Below are positions 1 to 7,165 of a stretch of 11,190 bases of DNA, piece after piece (the stretch's first letter is position 1; each line of letters starts with the position of its first letter). The notes beneath the pieces were generated by a model. The model was not told the origin of the DNA. It ran no database searches and saw only the letters and a list, made by a program, of their open reading frames with translations. The translations under genes and the position numbers were made by a program. Source of the stretch: Chitinivibrionales bacterium (GTDB lineage: Bacteria > Fibrobacterota > Chitinivibrionia > Chitinivibrionales > WJKA01); NCBI GenBank assembly GCA_014729375.1, contig WJKA01000566.1:1-11190 (forward strand), read 5' to 3'.

Positions 1-295
1 AAAGTACCCGTGAACCATCAGGCGAAAACCGGGAAAACCAGTCTACATTTCCCGGCGATGTCGTCAGGGCCTTTTTATCGGTACCGTCAGCATTCATGAT
101 CCAGATGTCATGATTGCTGTTGACTCTTGAAGTCGCCCAGACAATTTTGCCCGTGACCTTCCCTTTCAGGCCATCAAGCTTTTTCTGTTGCTTCCGCGAT
201 GGATTCACTGCAGCACCGGTTGGTGCTCCCTGAGCATACAGAAGTGATAAACCAGAAACCAGCACTCCCAGCACGACCGTCAATTTTAAGCGCAT
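1..295 (-). CDS. Exported TolB/PD40-like beta-propeller protein, 3'-truncated by window edge
   Basis: Reading leftward from ATG at 295, 98 codons are visible and the frame is still open at the edge. The start is supported by a strong Shine-Dalgarno AGGAGGAG (306-299 on the minus strand) three to four bases before ATG. Residues 1-21 form a classic signal peptide: basic MRLK, a hydrophobic core of about 15 residues, then LLYAQ with likely cleavage after Ala21. After a Lys-rich linker (34-50) comes a repeat-like stretch with IVWATSR, the DIWIMNADGTDKKALT signature and FSPDGSRVL. This is the pattern of PD40/WD40-like repeats found in TolB and related periplasmic propellers. The role of such proteins is usually structural or protein binding in the envelope; a peptidase of the DPP-IV-propeller type cannot be excluded without the C-terminus. 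It follows the membrane protein gene by 127 bp on the same strand, with a possible promoter of its own. Confidence 0.85.
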   Translation of the reverse strand, partial: MRLKLTVVLGVLVSGLSLLYAQGAPTGAAVNPSRKQQKKLDGLKGKVTGKIVWATSRVNSNHDIWIMNADGTDKKALTTSPGNVDWFSRFSPDGSRVL

Positions 296-350
296 AACTC
301 CTCCTGTTTAAATAAGTTAGTGAATTTCTATTTCCCCTTTTGCATGCCGA

Positions 351-379
351 TTGATAAACCCGCACGATATACCATTCAA
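351..379 (-). promoter_or_regulatory. Possible sigma70-type promoter for the TolB-like gene
   Basis: On the minus strand a -35-like TTGAAT (379-374) is followed after 17 bp by a -10-like TATCAA (356-351). The predicted start is near 344, leaving a leader of about 50 nt before ATG 295. The spacing is ideal but both hexamers are imperfect, so this is a by-eye guess. Confidence 0.3.
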
Positions 380-422
380 AAAATAACATTTTTATAGCTG
401 CCGGTGCCATTTTTCTGCAGCT
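372..422 (-). terminator. Weak candidate terminator after the GT-C-like gene
   Basis: Immediately after the TAA at 425-423, the minus strand holds AGCTGC (422-417) and its perfect complement GCAGCT (401-396) across a 15-nt loop. A second A/T-only hairpin ending in a run of six T follows (about 395-378). The T-run is displaced from the GC stem, so this is a poor intrinsic terminator at best, and read-through into the TolB-like gene is possible. Confidence 0.25.
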
Positions 423-2087
423 TTATTCTCCTGGTTTTCTTCCGGCATGGCGGCAAAGCTCCGCAAAATATGCCTCTGCCTGCTGCAGAACAAACGGATC
501 ATTTCGCCATTTTCTTTTCAGCATAGCCCTGATTGTTAAGCGGTTTTTTTCTGAGTCCAGGCTGATCCCGCCGGTTGGAGCAATCTCATTTCTCATAAAC
601 AGGGCAGAAGAACCGTCTGTAAAAACAAGTCGCCAACGCGGATTATGATACAGAAAACGGAACAGTTTTAAATACCGCTCGAATATAGCTGTCGGGACCA
701 GCACCTGCGTTACCCCGAATTTTTCCGCCACCCTCGGAAACAAATGAGGATTATCGAGTATTGCGAGGTATTCTGCATAAAATTCCGGAGTCCGGATAAT
801 CAGGCGTCCGTCAATAAATACCTTTTTTGCAGGATATAATTTCCAGATAAGATAGCCGCCATAGCGAACCGAATTGAATATATTGCCGTTAACCGGATGT
901 TCCTGTATGTATTGTACAGCATCGACAGGATACCGGAATGGTGACATATCGCTTTCTGAAGGAACCACACTGAGTACGGCTGTGTGAAGAGCAATTACCA
1001 GACCTGCCGGGACCCCGCTTGCCGCAAAAATAATTGTGCGATGAATACGGGTAGCGCCGGCGTCAAATAATTGACAAAATATATTTCTTATCACCGGCGC
1101 ACACACAAAAGCAAAGAGCAGAATGTTGCGCTTTGCCGTGTAACCGAGATAGGCAAAGGAAATAAAAAGAACCAGGTGAGATATCCTGGGCCTTTTTCGA
1201 TTCGCAACAAACAAAACTGCCGTCAGCACCAGCATACCGGCGGCATACAGTCCATACCATGAACCCTGCCGGACCAAATCAGGAAGCGGCATGTTTTCGC
1301 TGACATTCCCGGCATAGAGTTTTCCCGCCACCGGATCGATCCGAACCAGCAACCGAAACGGATACAGCATCCCGTCGATACCATACGGATTAATCACACT
1401 CACAAGTGCAATGGCTGCAAACAGCACGCCTGTTGTACAGCATTCATGTATCCGGCCGCCGTCTTTATTCTTTGTCAAAAAAACCGGCACACCTGCCTCG
1501 CCGATCCAGTACGCTCCCAGTACAACCGGCCCGAGTACAGACAGTCCCTGACAATTTGCCCAGAAAATCTGAACAGGGACCAATGCAAAAATATACCGGT
1601 ATTTTTTTGATGCATAAAAATGCTCAAGGCAAAATATAAAAAAAGAAAGACATGCAAGCGTGATAATAACCGGCCGTACAAGCACCAGGTAGCGCATCCA
1701 GAATACGATTGCCCCGATCAACAGCGCAGAAAAAACAGGCTTTTTGCGTGAAGGGAATGCATAAAAAAGCAAAAGCATTGATATCGCAAAAACACTGCTC
1801 CGGAAAACCAGCAGTCCTTTGATGCCTGCAGTCGAATGTATTCCGTATACTATAAGCTGAAACAGCCAGTGAATGTTGAGCCAGGGAAATTCACGGGGAG
1901 TAAAAGAAAAGGGGTCTTGATACAGAAAACCGCCCCGATTGATCATTTCCCGGGCCGAGGCAAGGTGCCACCAGATATCGGTGTTGGTGAGCGGATAGTA
2001 AACGATAAACCCGGAAAAGAGTGCAAGCAGAATCCCCGGAGCAAGGGAATGAAGGCTGCTTTTGTGGATAGTTCTACTGTGTGGCAT
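423..2087 (-). CDS. Polytopic membrane protein, GT-C glycosyltransferase-like
   Basis: This 554-residue integral membrane protein has roughly ten hydrophobic segments between residues 15 and 378 and a soluble C-terminal domain of about 175 residues. After the first membrane segment (15-33) comes TDIWWHLA (36-43). This acidic residue in the first outer loop, followed by DPFSFT and W-rich sequence (58-75), resembles GT-C fold enzymes, which transfer sugars from polyprenyl-phosphate donors. Other charged membrane-embedded motifs are VRP (137-139), NPYG (233-236) and AKRNILL (318-324). The tail carries FNSVRYGGYLIWKL (404-417) and VFIDGR (423-428), which I recall from uncharacterised bacterial proteins of this layout. 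Substrate and donor cannot be inferred. ATG 2087 has no clear Shine-Dalgarno, but an in-frame stop lies about 27 bp upstream and the next Met is residue 48. It lies 53 bp after the SDR stop, so co-transcription is likely. Confidence 0.7.
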   Translation of the reverse strand: MPHSRTIHKSSLHSLAPGILLALFSGFIVYYPLTNTDIWWHLASAREMINRGGFLYQDPFSFTPREFPWLNIHWLFQLIVYGIHSTAGIKGLLVFRSSVFAISMLLLFYAFPSRKKPVFSALLIGAIVFWMRYLVLVRPVIITLACLSFFIFCLEHFYASKKYRYIFALVPVQIFWANCQGLSVLGPVVLGAYWIGEAGVPVFLTKNKDGGRIHECCTTGVLFAAIALVSVINPYGIDGMLYPFRLLVRIDPVAGKLYAGNVSENMPLPDLVRQGSWYGLYAAGMLVLTAVLFVANRKRPRISHLVLFISFAYLGYTAKRNILLFAFVCAPVIRNIFCQLFDAGATRIHRTIIFAASGVPAGLVIALHTAVLSVVPSESDMSPFRYPVDAVQYIQEHPVNGNIFNSVRYGGYLIWKLYPAKKVFIDGRLIIRTPEFYAEYLAILDNPHLFPRVAEKFGVTQVLVPTAIFERYLKLFRFLYHNPRWRLVFTDGSSALFMRNEIAPTGGISLDSEKNRLTIRAMLKRKWRNDPFVLQQAEAYFAELCRHAGRKPGE

Positions 2088-2140
2088 GTAAAAGACAGAA
2101 GGCCGGGAGAACGGTTACGACTGAAAAGGCTTGTGCAAAT

Positions 2141-2911
2141 TTACAGGGAAGCAAGCCATCCTCCGTCAACATACAGTACCTGGCCGGTAACAAATCCGGA
2201 TGCTTCAGAAGCGAGGAACACTGCCGCTCCCCCGAAATCAGCGGGCAATCCCCACCTGCCAAGGGGCGTCCGTTTTTTTACCCATAAATCAAACTCAGGG
2301 TCATCACTGAGCCCACCGGTCATTTCCGTTTGAATATATCCCGGTCCGATCCCGTTGACACGGATATCGAATTCGGCCCAGTCTAGTGCGAGCGCCTTGA
2401 CCAGTTGTTTCAGCCCTCCCTTTGTTGCGGCATACGGAGCGGTCGTGGGACGTGATGCTTCGCTCTGAAGCGAACAGGTCATGATAATCGTCCCGGGCTT
2501 GACATTTGCTATCTTTTCCCGGGCAAAACATTGCGAGAGTACAAACGGAGCAGTCAGATTTACGGCAAGCACCTGATTGAAGTCCTCCAGAAGAATCTTA
2601 TCGGCCCGCCCCCTGCATTGTATTCCCGCATTGTTGACAAGAATATCAAATCCGCGCATCTCGGCCGAGGCCTGTTTATAAAATCCGGGTATTTTTTCGG
2701 TATGCTCAAGGTCAAATTCAAATGCCAGGCATTCTTTGTTGAGCTCCTTCAATTCACCAAGCGCACGTTTGTTTTTTACTTTGTCTCGTCCGGCTATCAC
2801 CACCGCGGCTCCGGCACCGGCCAACCCCCGGGCAATACCCAGCCCGATTCCTGTATTGCCCCCCGTAACAAGCGCAGTCTTGCCGTCACAATTAAATTGA
2901 TCCGAAATCAT
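2141..2911 (-). CDS. Short-chain dehydrogenase/reductase, gluconate 5-dehydrogenase/KduD type
   Basis: This is a 256-residue NAD(P)-dependent oxidoreductase of the classical SDR family. The cofactor motif TGGNTGIG is at residues 16-23, NNAG at 93-96, the structural Asn at 118, and the catalytic Ser147, Tyr160 and Lys164 (YAATK) are all present. The C-terminal RTPLGRWG and VTGQVLYVDGG resemble gluconate 5-dehydrogenase and 2-deoxy-D-gluconate 3-dehydrogenase (KduD), which interconvert keto- and hydroxy-sugar acids in the cytoplasm. SDR substrate calls from motifs are unreliable. I chose ATG 2911 because GGAGGG (2921-2916) lies four bases upstream; a GTG at 2923 would add only four residues and would include the Shine-Dalgarno in the coding sequence. 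It is the first gene of a minus-strand group, divergent from the beta-helix gene, whose CBM9-like domain also suggests sugar metabolism. Confidence 0.85.
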   Translation of the reverse strand: MISDQFNCDGKTALVTGGNTGIGLGIARGLAGAGAAVVIAGRDKVKNKRALGELKELNKECLAFEFDLEHTEKIPGFYKQASAEMRGFDILVNNAGIQCRGRADKILLEDFNQVLAVNLTAPFVLSQCFAREKIANVKPGTIIMTCSLQSEASRPTTAPYAATKGGLKQLVKALALDWAEFDIRVNGIGPGYIQTEMTGGLSDDPEFDLWVKKRTPLGRWGLPADFGGAAVFLASEASGFVTGQVLYVDGGWLASL

Positions 2912-3043
2912 TTTTCCCTCCACACTCCATGAAATCAGGTTCTGTGCTCTGTACTGAAAATAGCATTACACAGGATACAAATTTCAAGTATCGGAAAAAC
3001 TATATTTAAATATGACACATTCATTATCGGCAAGGATTGTATT
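2912..3043. promoter_or_regulatory. Divergent intergenic control region with 12-bp palindrome
   Basis: The 132 bp between the SDR and beta-helix starts must hold promoters for both directions. It includes a perfect 12-bp palindrome ATATTTAAATAT at 3002-3013, about 30 bp before the plus-strand start. On the minus strand a TTGAAA (-35-like, 2988-2983) is followed by TATTTT-type sequence with an over-long spacer. No clean consensus promoter can be assigned. The palindrome could be an operator or simply AT-rich promoter DNA. Confidence 0.4.
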
Positions 3044-6000
3044 TTGACCCTTTTCTCCCCCGACTCCACGTACGGCGAAAAACTTGCGGCCTTGACAAAA
3101 CTGGGCAGAAGCACAACGGTATCCGAAAAACAGATACACCTGCTCACGCAACTTGCGTCTTCGTGCGATGAAGACATCCGTTTGTGCGGCTATGCGAACT
3201 GGGCCCTTGACCAATGCGTTTCCAGACAGGCCCCCCGGTCGTGCACAACCTTTCATGTTGCAGCAGATAATCAAGACAGCAGCGATTCGAATCCCGGAAC
3301 GGCCGGGATGCCGTTTAAAACCATTCAGAAAGCTGCTCAAACCGCGCGTGCAGGCGATACGGTAATTATTCACACCGGAACATACCGCGAATGCATACAG
3401 CCGTTCTGCGGCGGAGACAATCCGGGTACCATGATCACCTATTGCGCTGCTCAAAACGAAACACCGGTTATCAAAGCCATGGATATCTGGGACCCGGAAT
3501 GGAACAATGAAGGCGACGGCCTCTGGTCGGCACCATATACGCCGCATCCCTGGGATGCCCCCTCCCGGCCGGGATCGGACGAACCGAATAACCGGTGCGA
3601 ACAGGTTTTCGCAGACAATATCCTGCTTGCGCATGTGAAAAGCAACGATGAATGCAGGGCGAATTATGAGACCATGTGGATTGACAATGCAGCCTCACGC
3701 ATCTTTATCCACCGTGCAAACAACCAGTCACCGTATGATACGATTATAGAGCGCTCCGTCCGTCAACAGTGCTTTGCACCCGCGGTGCGGGGCCTCGGCC
3801 ATATCCGTGTGAAAGGATTGACAATGATCGGCGGTGCGGCACATAAATGGACTGGCGCCAACTGGCACGATATCAACCAAACCGCTGTCATGAGCATTGA
3901 AGGCGGTCATCACTGGATCATTGAAAACAATACAATCCTGTACGGCAACGCGCAGGGCCTTTCCGCGGGAATCGGCGGATTTGCACGACCCATGAAAGAA
4001 ATACCAGTGGTCACCCGCGATCCGGATGATCCCGAAAAACTCCCTCCGGACACTTTCCGGGGAGGAACAATTGTCCGGAACAACTGCATAAACTATCACG
4101 GTATTTCCGGTATTGTCGGTATCGGCGACACCGTCAACCTTCTGATCGAAAACAATGAAGTTATCGGCAACGACAGGAAAGACAACCGGGGGACCTGCGA
4201 AGAAGCGGGGATTAAATTTCACGGCATAAAAAAAAGTGTCCTCAGAGGAAACCTGGTCAAAGACAACGACTCACACGGCATCTGGCTCGACTGCAACTGT
4301 GAAGAAAACCGGGTCACCCGCAATATTGTAATTGACAATACAGACAACCAGTTGTTCCACGAGCTCAGTGAAGGCCCGCTGCTGGTCGATAACAATGTTA
4401 TACTCGAAACAAAAGAGAAACCCGCGAGCACGGGTTTTTATACCCATGACGGGAACCGTGCGACCCTTATCAGCAATATCATTTCCGGCTGCCGGCTCGG
4501 CGTGCGGGTCCGGGCCCTGTTTCACCGTATCCATCACGGAAAACACACCACCACCAGTGACAACCATATTTACAACACAATTATCGACAACTGCACAGAC
4601 GGCCCGATCAGTCTCATGCCCGGGGTTTCCCGGTGCGAAAACAACACCAGCGACCTCAATATTTTATGGAACAGCGGCGCTCCGGTTATGCTGCGGATCG
4701 AGAACTCCAGCGATGTCGGCATGAAATGGGAAGAGACCGTGCTTGGCAGAGAACTCGGCTATTGCGACGGCGGCGACCGTCTCGTGCCGATCGAGTCCCG
4801 GGCCCGGCACCTCGGACACGATGCAAACAGTATCACGGTCTGCCCCCGGGTCCTGCTTGGAAAAGGCACCCCCGGACGCTTCCGGGACATACTTGTCAGA
4901 TTTTCGATCAAGCACGGCATGAATATGGAGAACGGATACTATCCCGCACAACCTTGTGACGCACGCGAATTTCTCGGCCTCTGCAAATCGCTGGGAACAA
5001 CAGCCCGGCTACTTCGAACGGTACAGACAGGACCGCGGTCCGGATTCCAGATCTGGAAAACCCGCTCCGGCCCCCGGGTCCTCTCCTGGGACCACGAAAA
5101 AAATTGTGCCCTCCATCCACTCGAAGAAATGGTCCTGCTGAAAGAGCCGATTGAAATCGCACATCCTGAAGCAGACATCGCCCTCGGGGATTCATTGAGC
5201 ATTCCCCTGGAACAGCAATGGCGGATTGTCAAAAGCCGTATCCCCTGTTCGCTGCAGGACAGGACTCTGGTAATTTCCGCGCCAATCGACAGTCTCCCGG
5301 GCGACTACGCCGTTGTGCTGACCAACGACCTGAACTGGACTGTCATCCCGGTCCGCCTCGCACCCGCATGCACGCTCGATTCGATCGACACGACAATAAG
5401 CCCCGTCTCCGCGCTGCTCGCCACGTTGACAAATCACAACAGCGTCCGCGTGGAGGGCACTGTTGAGGTAACGCTGAATACTGCAGTGCATACCGCATCG
5501 TGTGTGCTTGACCCGCATTCAAGCGGCACTTTTACCGTGCCGGTATCGTGTACCGGCGCCGCAAAAGCACACAGTGCAATCCGGCTGGGCCGGACAGTTA
5601 TCGAGCGGGAAAAGCTTGTCAGTTTTGCCGTTGCGAAACGCAGCGACTCCTGGGATGAGTGCATTCGCCATGACATGGACTCATTCCCCGACGGCCTGTT
5701 TCCCGACGGCGCCCGCGATTTTGTGTTTTATCTCGGACGTCTCCATGCAGGATGGCGCGCGCGATATGATGACACCGGGCTGCATGTTCGTGTCGACGTG
5801 GAACATCCACAGCATATCGCAAAACGCCTTGATATGGAAGGTATCCATACGGGTGATGGTGTCAAAATCGCACTCAAAGGCAAACCGGGCGACCGCGCCA
5901 CAGTCATCGGCATGGCACTGATATCCGAAACACTCGAACAAACGTACGGCTTCTGTAAATCCGGCAATGAATCGAAATATCCTGTCGGCAGGTATCCGGC

Positions 6001-6232
6001 AATGAACGCTTCAATAAACCGCACTGGCACGCTGACTGTTTACGAAACAACAATCACCTGGGATATGATCAACCTCCGGCGCCAGCCCGGAAAAGGGACT
6101 TCGGTCCCGTTCAGCGTTCTGGTTACCTGCAAAGACTCGGATGCCAAATACGGGCTTCAGTGGTTCTACGGAATCAAATATGATGAGAAAGAGGGCGACG
6201 AGAACTGGATGGGACGGTTGTGGTTCGGATGA
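3044..6232 (+). CDS. Right-handed parallel beta-helix protein with C-terminal CBM9-like domain, apparently cytoplasmic
   Basis: The protein has 1062 residues. The start is TTG 3044, backed by AAGGA (3032-3036) seven bases upstream; the frame is open back to 2933 but has no ATG or GTG. Residues 1-62 look like a small helical, HEAT-like segment. Residues 69-115 match the DUF1565-type beta-helix opening (PFKTIQKAA, AGDTVIIHTGTYRE). Residues about 250-545 carry repeated beta-helix rungs with asparagine-ladder motifs such as IIENNTI, LLIENNEVIGN, LRGNLVKDN and VTRNIVIDN. About 775-865 resembles an Ig-like/NEW3-like beta sandwich. Residues 880-1062 resemble the CBM9-like sugar-binding fold (YDDTGLHVRVDVEH, GDGVKIAL, YETTITWDMI). 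Beta-helix proteins of this type are often polysaccharide lyases, hydrolases or epimerases, but I cannot identify catalytic residues. There is no signal peptide and about 29 cysteines, both fitting the cytoplasm. It is divergent from the SDR. Confidence 0.85.
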   Translation: MTLFSPDSTYGEKLAALTKLGRSTTVSEKQIHLLTQLASSCDEDIRLCGYANWALDQCVSRQAPRSCTTFHVAADNQDSSDSNPGTAGMPFKTIQKAAQTARAGDTVIIHTGTYRECIQPFCGGDNPGTMITYCAAQNETPVIKAMDIWDPEWNNEGDGLWSAPYTPHPWDAPSRPGSDEPNNRCEQVFADNILLAHVKSNDECRANYETMWIDNAASRIFIHRANNQSPYDTIIERSVRQQCFAPAVRGLGHIRVKGLTMIGGAAHKWTGANWHDINQTAVMSIEGGHHWIIENNTILYGNAQGLSAGIGGFARPMKEIPVVTRDPDDPEKLPPDTFRGGTIVRNNCINYHGISGIVGIGDTVNLLIENNEVIGNDRKDNRGTCEEAGIKFHGIKKSVLRGNLVKDNDSHGIWLDCNCEENRVTRNIVIDNTDNQLFHELSEGPLLVDNNVILETKEKPASTGFYTHDGNRATLISNIISGCRLGVRVRALFHRIHHGKHTTTSDNHIYNTIIDNCTDGPISLMPGVSRCENNTSDLNILWNSGAPVMLRIENSSDVGMKWEETVLGRELGYCDGGDRLVPIESRARHLGHDANSITVCPRVLLGKGTPGRFRDILVRFSIKHGMNMENGYYPAQPCDAREFLGLCKSLGTTARLLRTVQTGPRSGFQIWKTRSGPRVLSWDHEKNCALHPLEEMVLLKEPIEIAHPEADIALGDSLSIPLEQQWRIVKSRIPCSLQDRTLVISAPIDSLPGDYAVVLTNDLNWTVIPVRLAPACTLDSIDTTISPVSALLATLTNHNSVRVEGTVEVTLNTAVHTASCVLDPHSSGTFTVPVSCTGAAKAHSAIRLGRTVIEREKLVSFAVAKRSDSWDECIRHDMDSFPDGLFPDGARDFVFYLGRLHAGWRARYDDTGLHVRVDVEHPQHIAKRLDMEGIHTGDGVKIALKGKPGDRATVIGMALISETLEQTYGFCKSGNESKYPVGRYPAMNASINRTGTLTVYETTITWDMINLRRQPGKGTSVPFSVLVTCKDSDAKYGLQWFYGIKYDEKEGDENWMGRLWFG

Positions 6233-6309
6233 AAAAAAATGCATGTGAAGGTATTCCATAATGTAATTTCTTTAAAAGGCGAAATTCATTTACGTATTGT
6301 TTTTTATTC

Positions 6310-6339
6310 TTGAAAAAAGCATTTATTTTCTATTATCAT
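6310..6339 (+). promoter_or_regulatory. Likely promoter of the outer-membrane protein gene
   Basis: TTGAAA (6310-6315) is followed by TATCAT (6334-6339) with an 18-bp spacer, or by the overlapping TATTAT (6331-6336) with 15 bp. Transcription would start near 6346, about 24 nt before ATG 6370. A TTG codon in this -35 box could be read as an upstream start; its role as promoter argues against that. Confidence 0.45.
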
Positions 6340-6369
6340 GTTGCATGCACCCTATTAAAGGAGTCCTCC

Positions 6370-6963
6370 ATGATAAAAAAATCAACTGTGATCATTTTCT
6401 TGATTGCGATAATTCCCTCATTTGCCGCGACAAGGGGCTACGACCGAACAGGGTTGGGCTTTCAAATAGGACTCGTGCTTCCGGATGATCCCTGGCCGGT
6501 TGATGTCGGTTTCAGTGCCGGGGGACACGCTGATATTGGTTTCGGCATTGGAATAGCAGGCAAGCTCCATTACTATCCCTCAATCAATGTCTGGTTTGGC
6601 GGCGATGAAGCCAGTGGATTAGATTTCTTTGCTCTCGAAGTTGATCTCAACGTATTTGATTTCAGATATTATCCCCCGATACCCGAGAAAATCCCCGTGC
6701 GTCCGTTTGCAGGATTTGCGCCGATGATTGCGGTTGAAGTACTGAAGCAGGAATATTATGACTGGATATATCCTTCAGGTGAACCGCAATACCGGAGCAT
6801 TGAAGATGATACCGATGCAGACCCTGAAGCCGGATTTAATCTCTATGCAGGCGCGGATTTTATTATTGCGAACAATTTCCTGTTATTTTCAGAAATCCGG
6901 GGTAAATTCGGCGACTGGGATATTTTTAAATTCTCTGGAGGTATGACATTTATTCTCTGGTGA
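6370..6963 (+). CDS. Small outer-membrane beta-barrel-like protein with signal peptide
   Basis: This 197-residue protein starts at ATG 6370, six bases after a strong AAAGGAG (6357-6363). An in-frame TTG at 6310 would add 20 residues, but it lies in the likely promoter. Residues 1-19 are a signal peptide: MIKK, a hydrophobic run of Ile/Leu/Ala, then PSFA with cleavage near Ala19/Ala20. The mature part alternates polar and hydrophobic residues with many Gly, Phe, Tyr and Trp, as in 8-stranded OmpA/OprF-type barrels, and ends in MTFILW. A terminal aromatic residue is typical of the BAM-recognised C-terminal strand. Acidic loops such as SIEDDTDADPEAG (about 140-152) would face outward. No specific family or ligand is recognised. 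It has no tight link to either neighbour: 137 bp separate it from the beta-helix gene. Confidence 0.75.
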   Translation: MIKKSTVIIFLIAIIPSFAATRGYDRTGLGFQIGLVLPDDPWPVDVGFSAGGHADIGFGIGIAGKLHYYPSINVWFGGDEASGLDFFALEVDLNVFDFRYYPPIPEKIPVRPFAGFAPMIAVEVLKQEYYDWIYPSGEPQYRSIEDDTDADPEAGFNLYAGADFIIANNFLLFSEIRGKFGDWDIFKFSGGMTFILW

Positions 6964-7000
6964 TTCCGGTTGCGGGAATGAAGTATTTTATAGAATTACT

Positions 7001-7035
7001 GTTCAGAAAAGCCTTCAGCAAAGCCGTTTCTGAAC
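7001..7035. repeat. Inverted repeat H1 (9-bp arms)
   Basis: GTTCAGAAA (7001-7009) is perfectly complementary to TTTCTGAAC (7027-7035) across a 17-nt loop. The loop could add CTT/AAAG pairing. No T-run follows, so it does not look like an intrinsic terminator for the outer-membrane protein gene. Its right arm shares GAAC (7032-7035) with the next inverted repeat. Confidence 0.75.
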
Positions 7036-7125
7036 GGAGTGATGGAGTTTTGTTGTAAGTAATTAATATTATAGGGGTTACACAAGATCATTACTCCATC
7101 TCTCCAGTACACCACTACTCCGTTC
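7032..7125. repeat. Long interrupted inverted repeat H2/H3
   Basis: The left arm 7032-7048 (GAACGGAGT then GATGGAGT) is complementary over its whole 17 bases to two right-hand blocks, ACTCCATC (7093-7100) and ACTCCGTTC (7117-7125). A 16-nt insertion separates the two blocks. The enclosed 44 nt are AT-rich. It could be a miniature element with terminal inverted repeats or an RNA stem; no target-site duplication is evident. Confidence 0.65.
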
Positions 7126-7151
7126 AAAATTGACGAAAGTCAATTTTGAAC
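7122..7151. repeat. Perfect 13-bp hairpin H4 with GAAA tetraloop
   Basis: GTTCAAAATTGAC (7122-7134) and GTCAATTTTGAAC (7139-7151) are perfect complements around GAAA, a stable GNRA-type loop in RNA. It ends 14 bp before the ATG of the small gene, with AGG directly beside its 3' arm. It could therefore control ribosome access, protect the mRNA 5' end, or bind a dimeric regulator as DNA. There is no following T-run, so termination is unlikely. Confidence 0.8.
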
Positions 7152-7165
7152 AGGTACTAAATAGA

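Larger units (their letters stand above)
6964..7165 (+). other. Intergenic stretch rich in nested inverted repeats
   Basis: These 202 bp hold no supported coding frame. ATTCC/GGAAT (6963-6967 and 6975-6979) forms a small hairpin right at the stop codon, with no T-run directly after it. Four longer perfect complements follow between 7001 and 7151 and are listed separately. A TATTAT (7067-7072) could serve as a -10 box for the downstream small gene, but no good -35 accompanies it. Confidence 0.6.

Noticed and set aside
174..410. Minus-strand open frame of 78 codons over the start of the TolB-like gene
   Set aside because: It overlaps the well-supported exported-protein frame and its strong ribosome-binding site; composition is not protein-like.
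1836..2333. Plus-strand open frame of 165 codons
   Set aside because: It is antisense to the membrane protein and SDR genes, spans both, and shows no domain or start signal; it is a shadow.
3012..3047. Eleven-codon frame ATG 3012 to TGA 3047 overlapping the TTG start of the beta-helix gene
   Set aside because: It could be a leader peptide with coupling, but it has no ribosome-binding site and no attenuator structure, so I do not claim it.
2984..3634. Minus-strand open frame of 216 codons antisense to the beta-helix gene
   Set aside because: The plus strand here encodes clear DUF1565-like beta-helix sequence; the antisense frame has no recognisable features.
6310..6369. TTG 6310 as start of the outer-membrane protein
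   Set aside because: The added 20 residues would place residues before a normal signal peptide, and the TTG lies in a -35-like box; ATG 6370 has a much better Shine-Dalgarno.
7001..7035. Intrinsic terminator for the outer-membrane protein gene
   Set aside because: The stem is AT-rich and is followed by GGAGTGATGGAG rather than a T-run.
7001..7151. Integron attC site or CRISPR array as explanation of the inverted repeats
   Set aside because: No GTTRRRY/RYYYAAC core pair fits at the ends and no integrase is nearby; there are no regularly spaced direct repeats.
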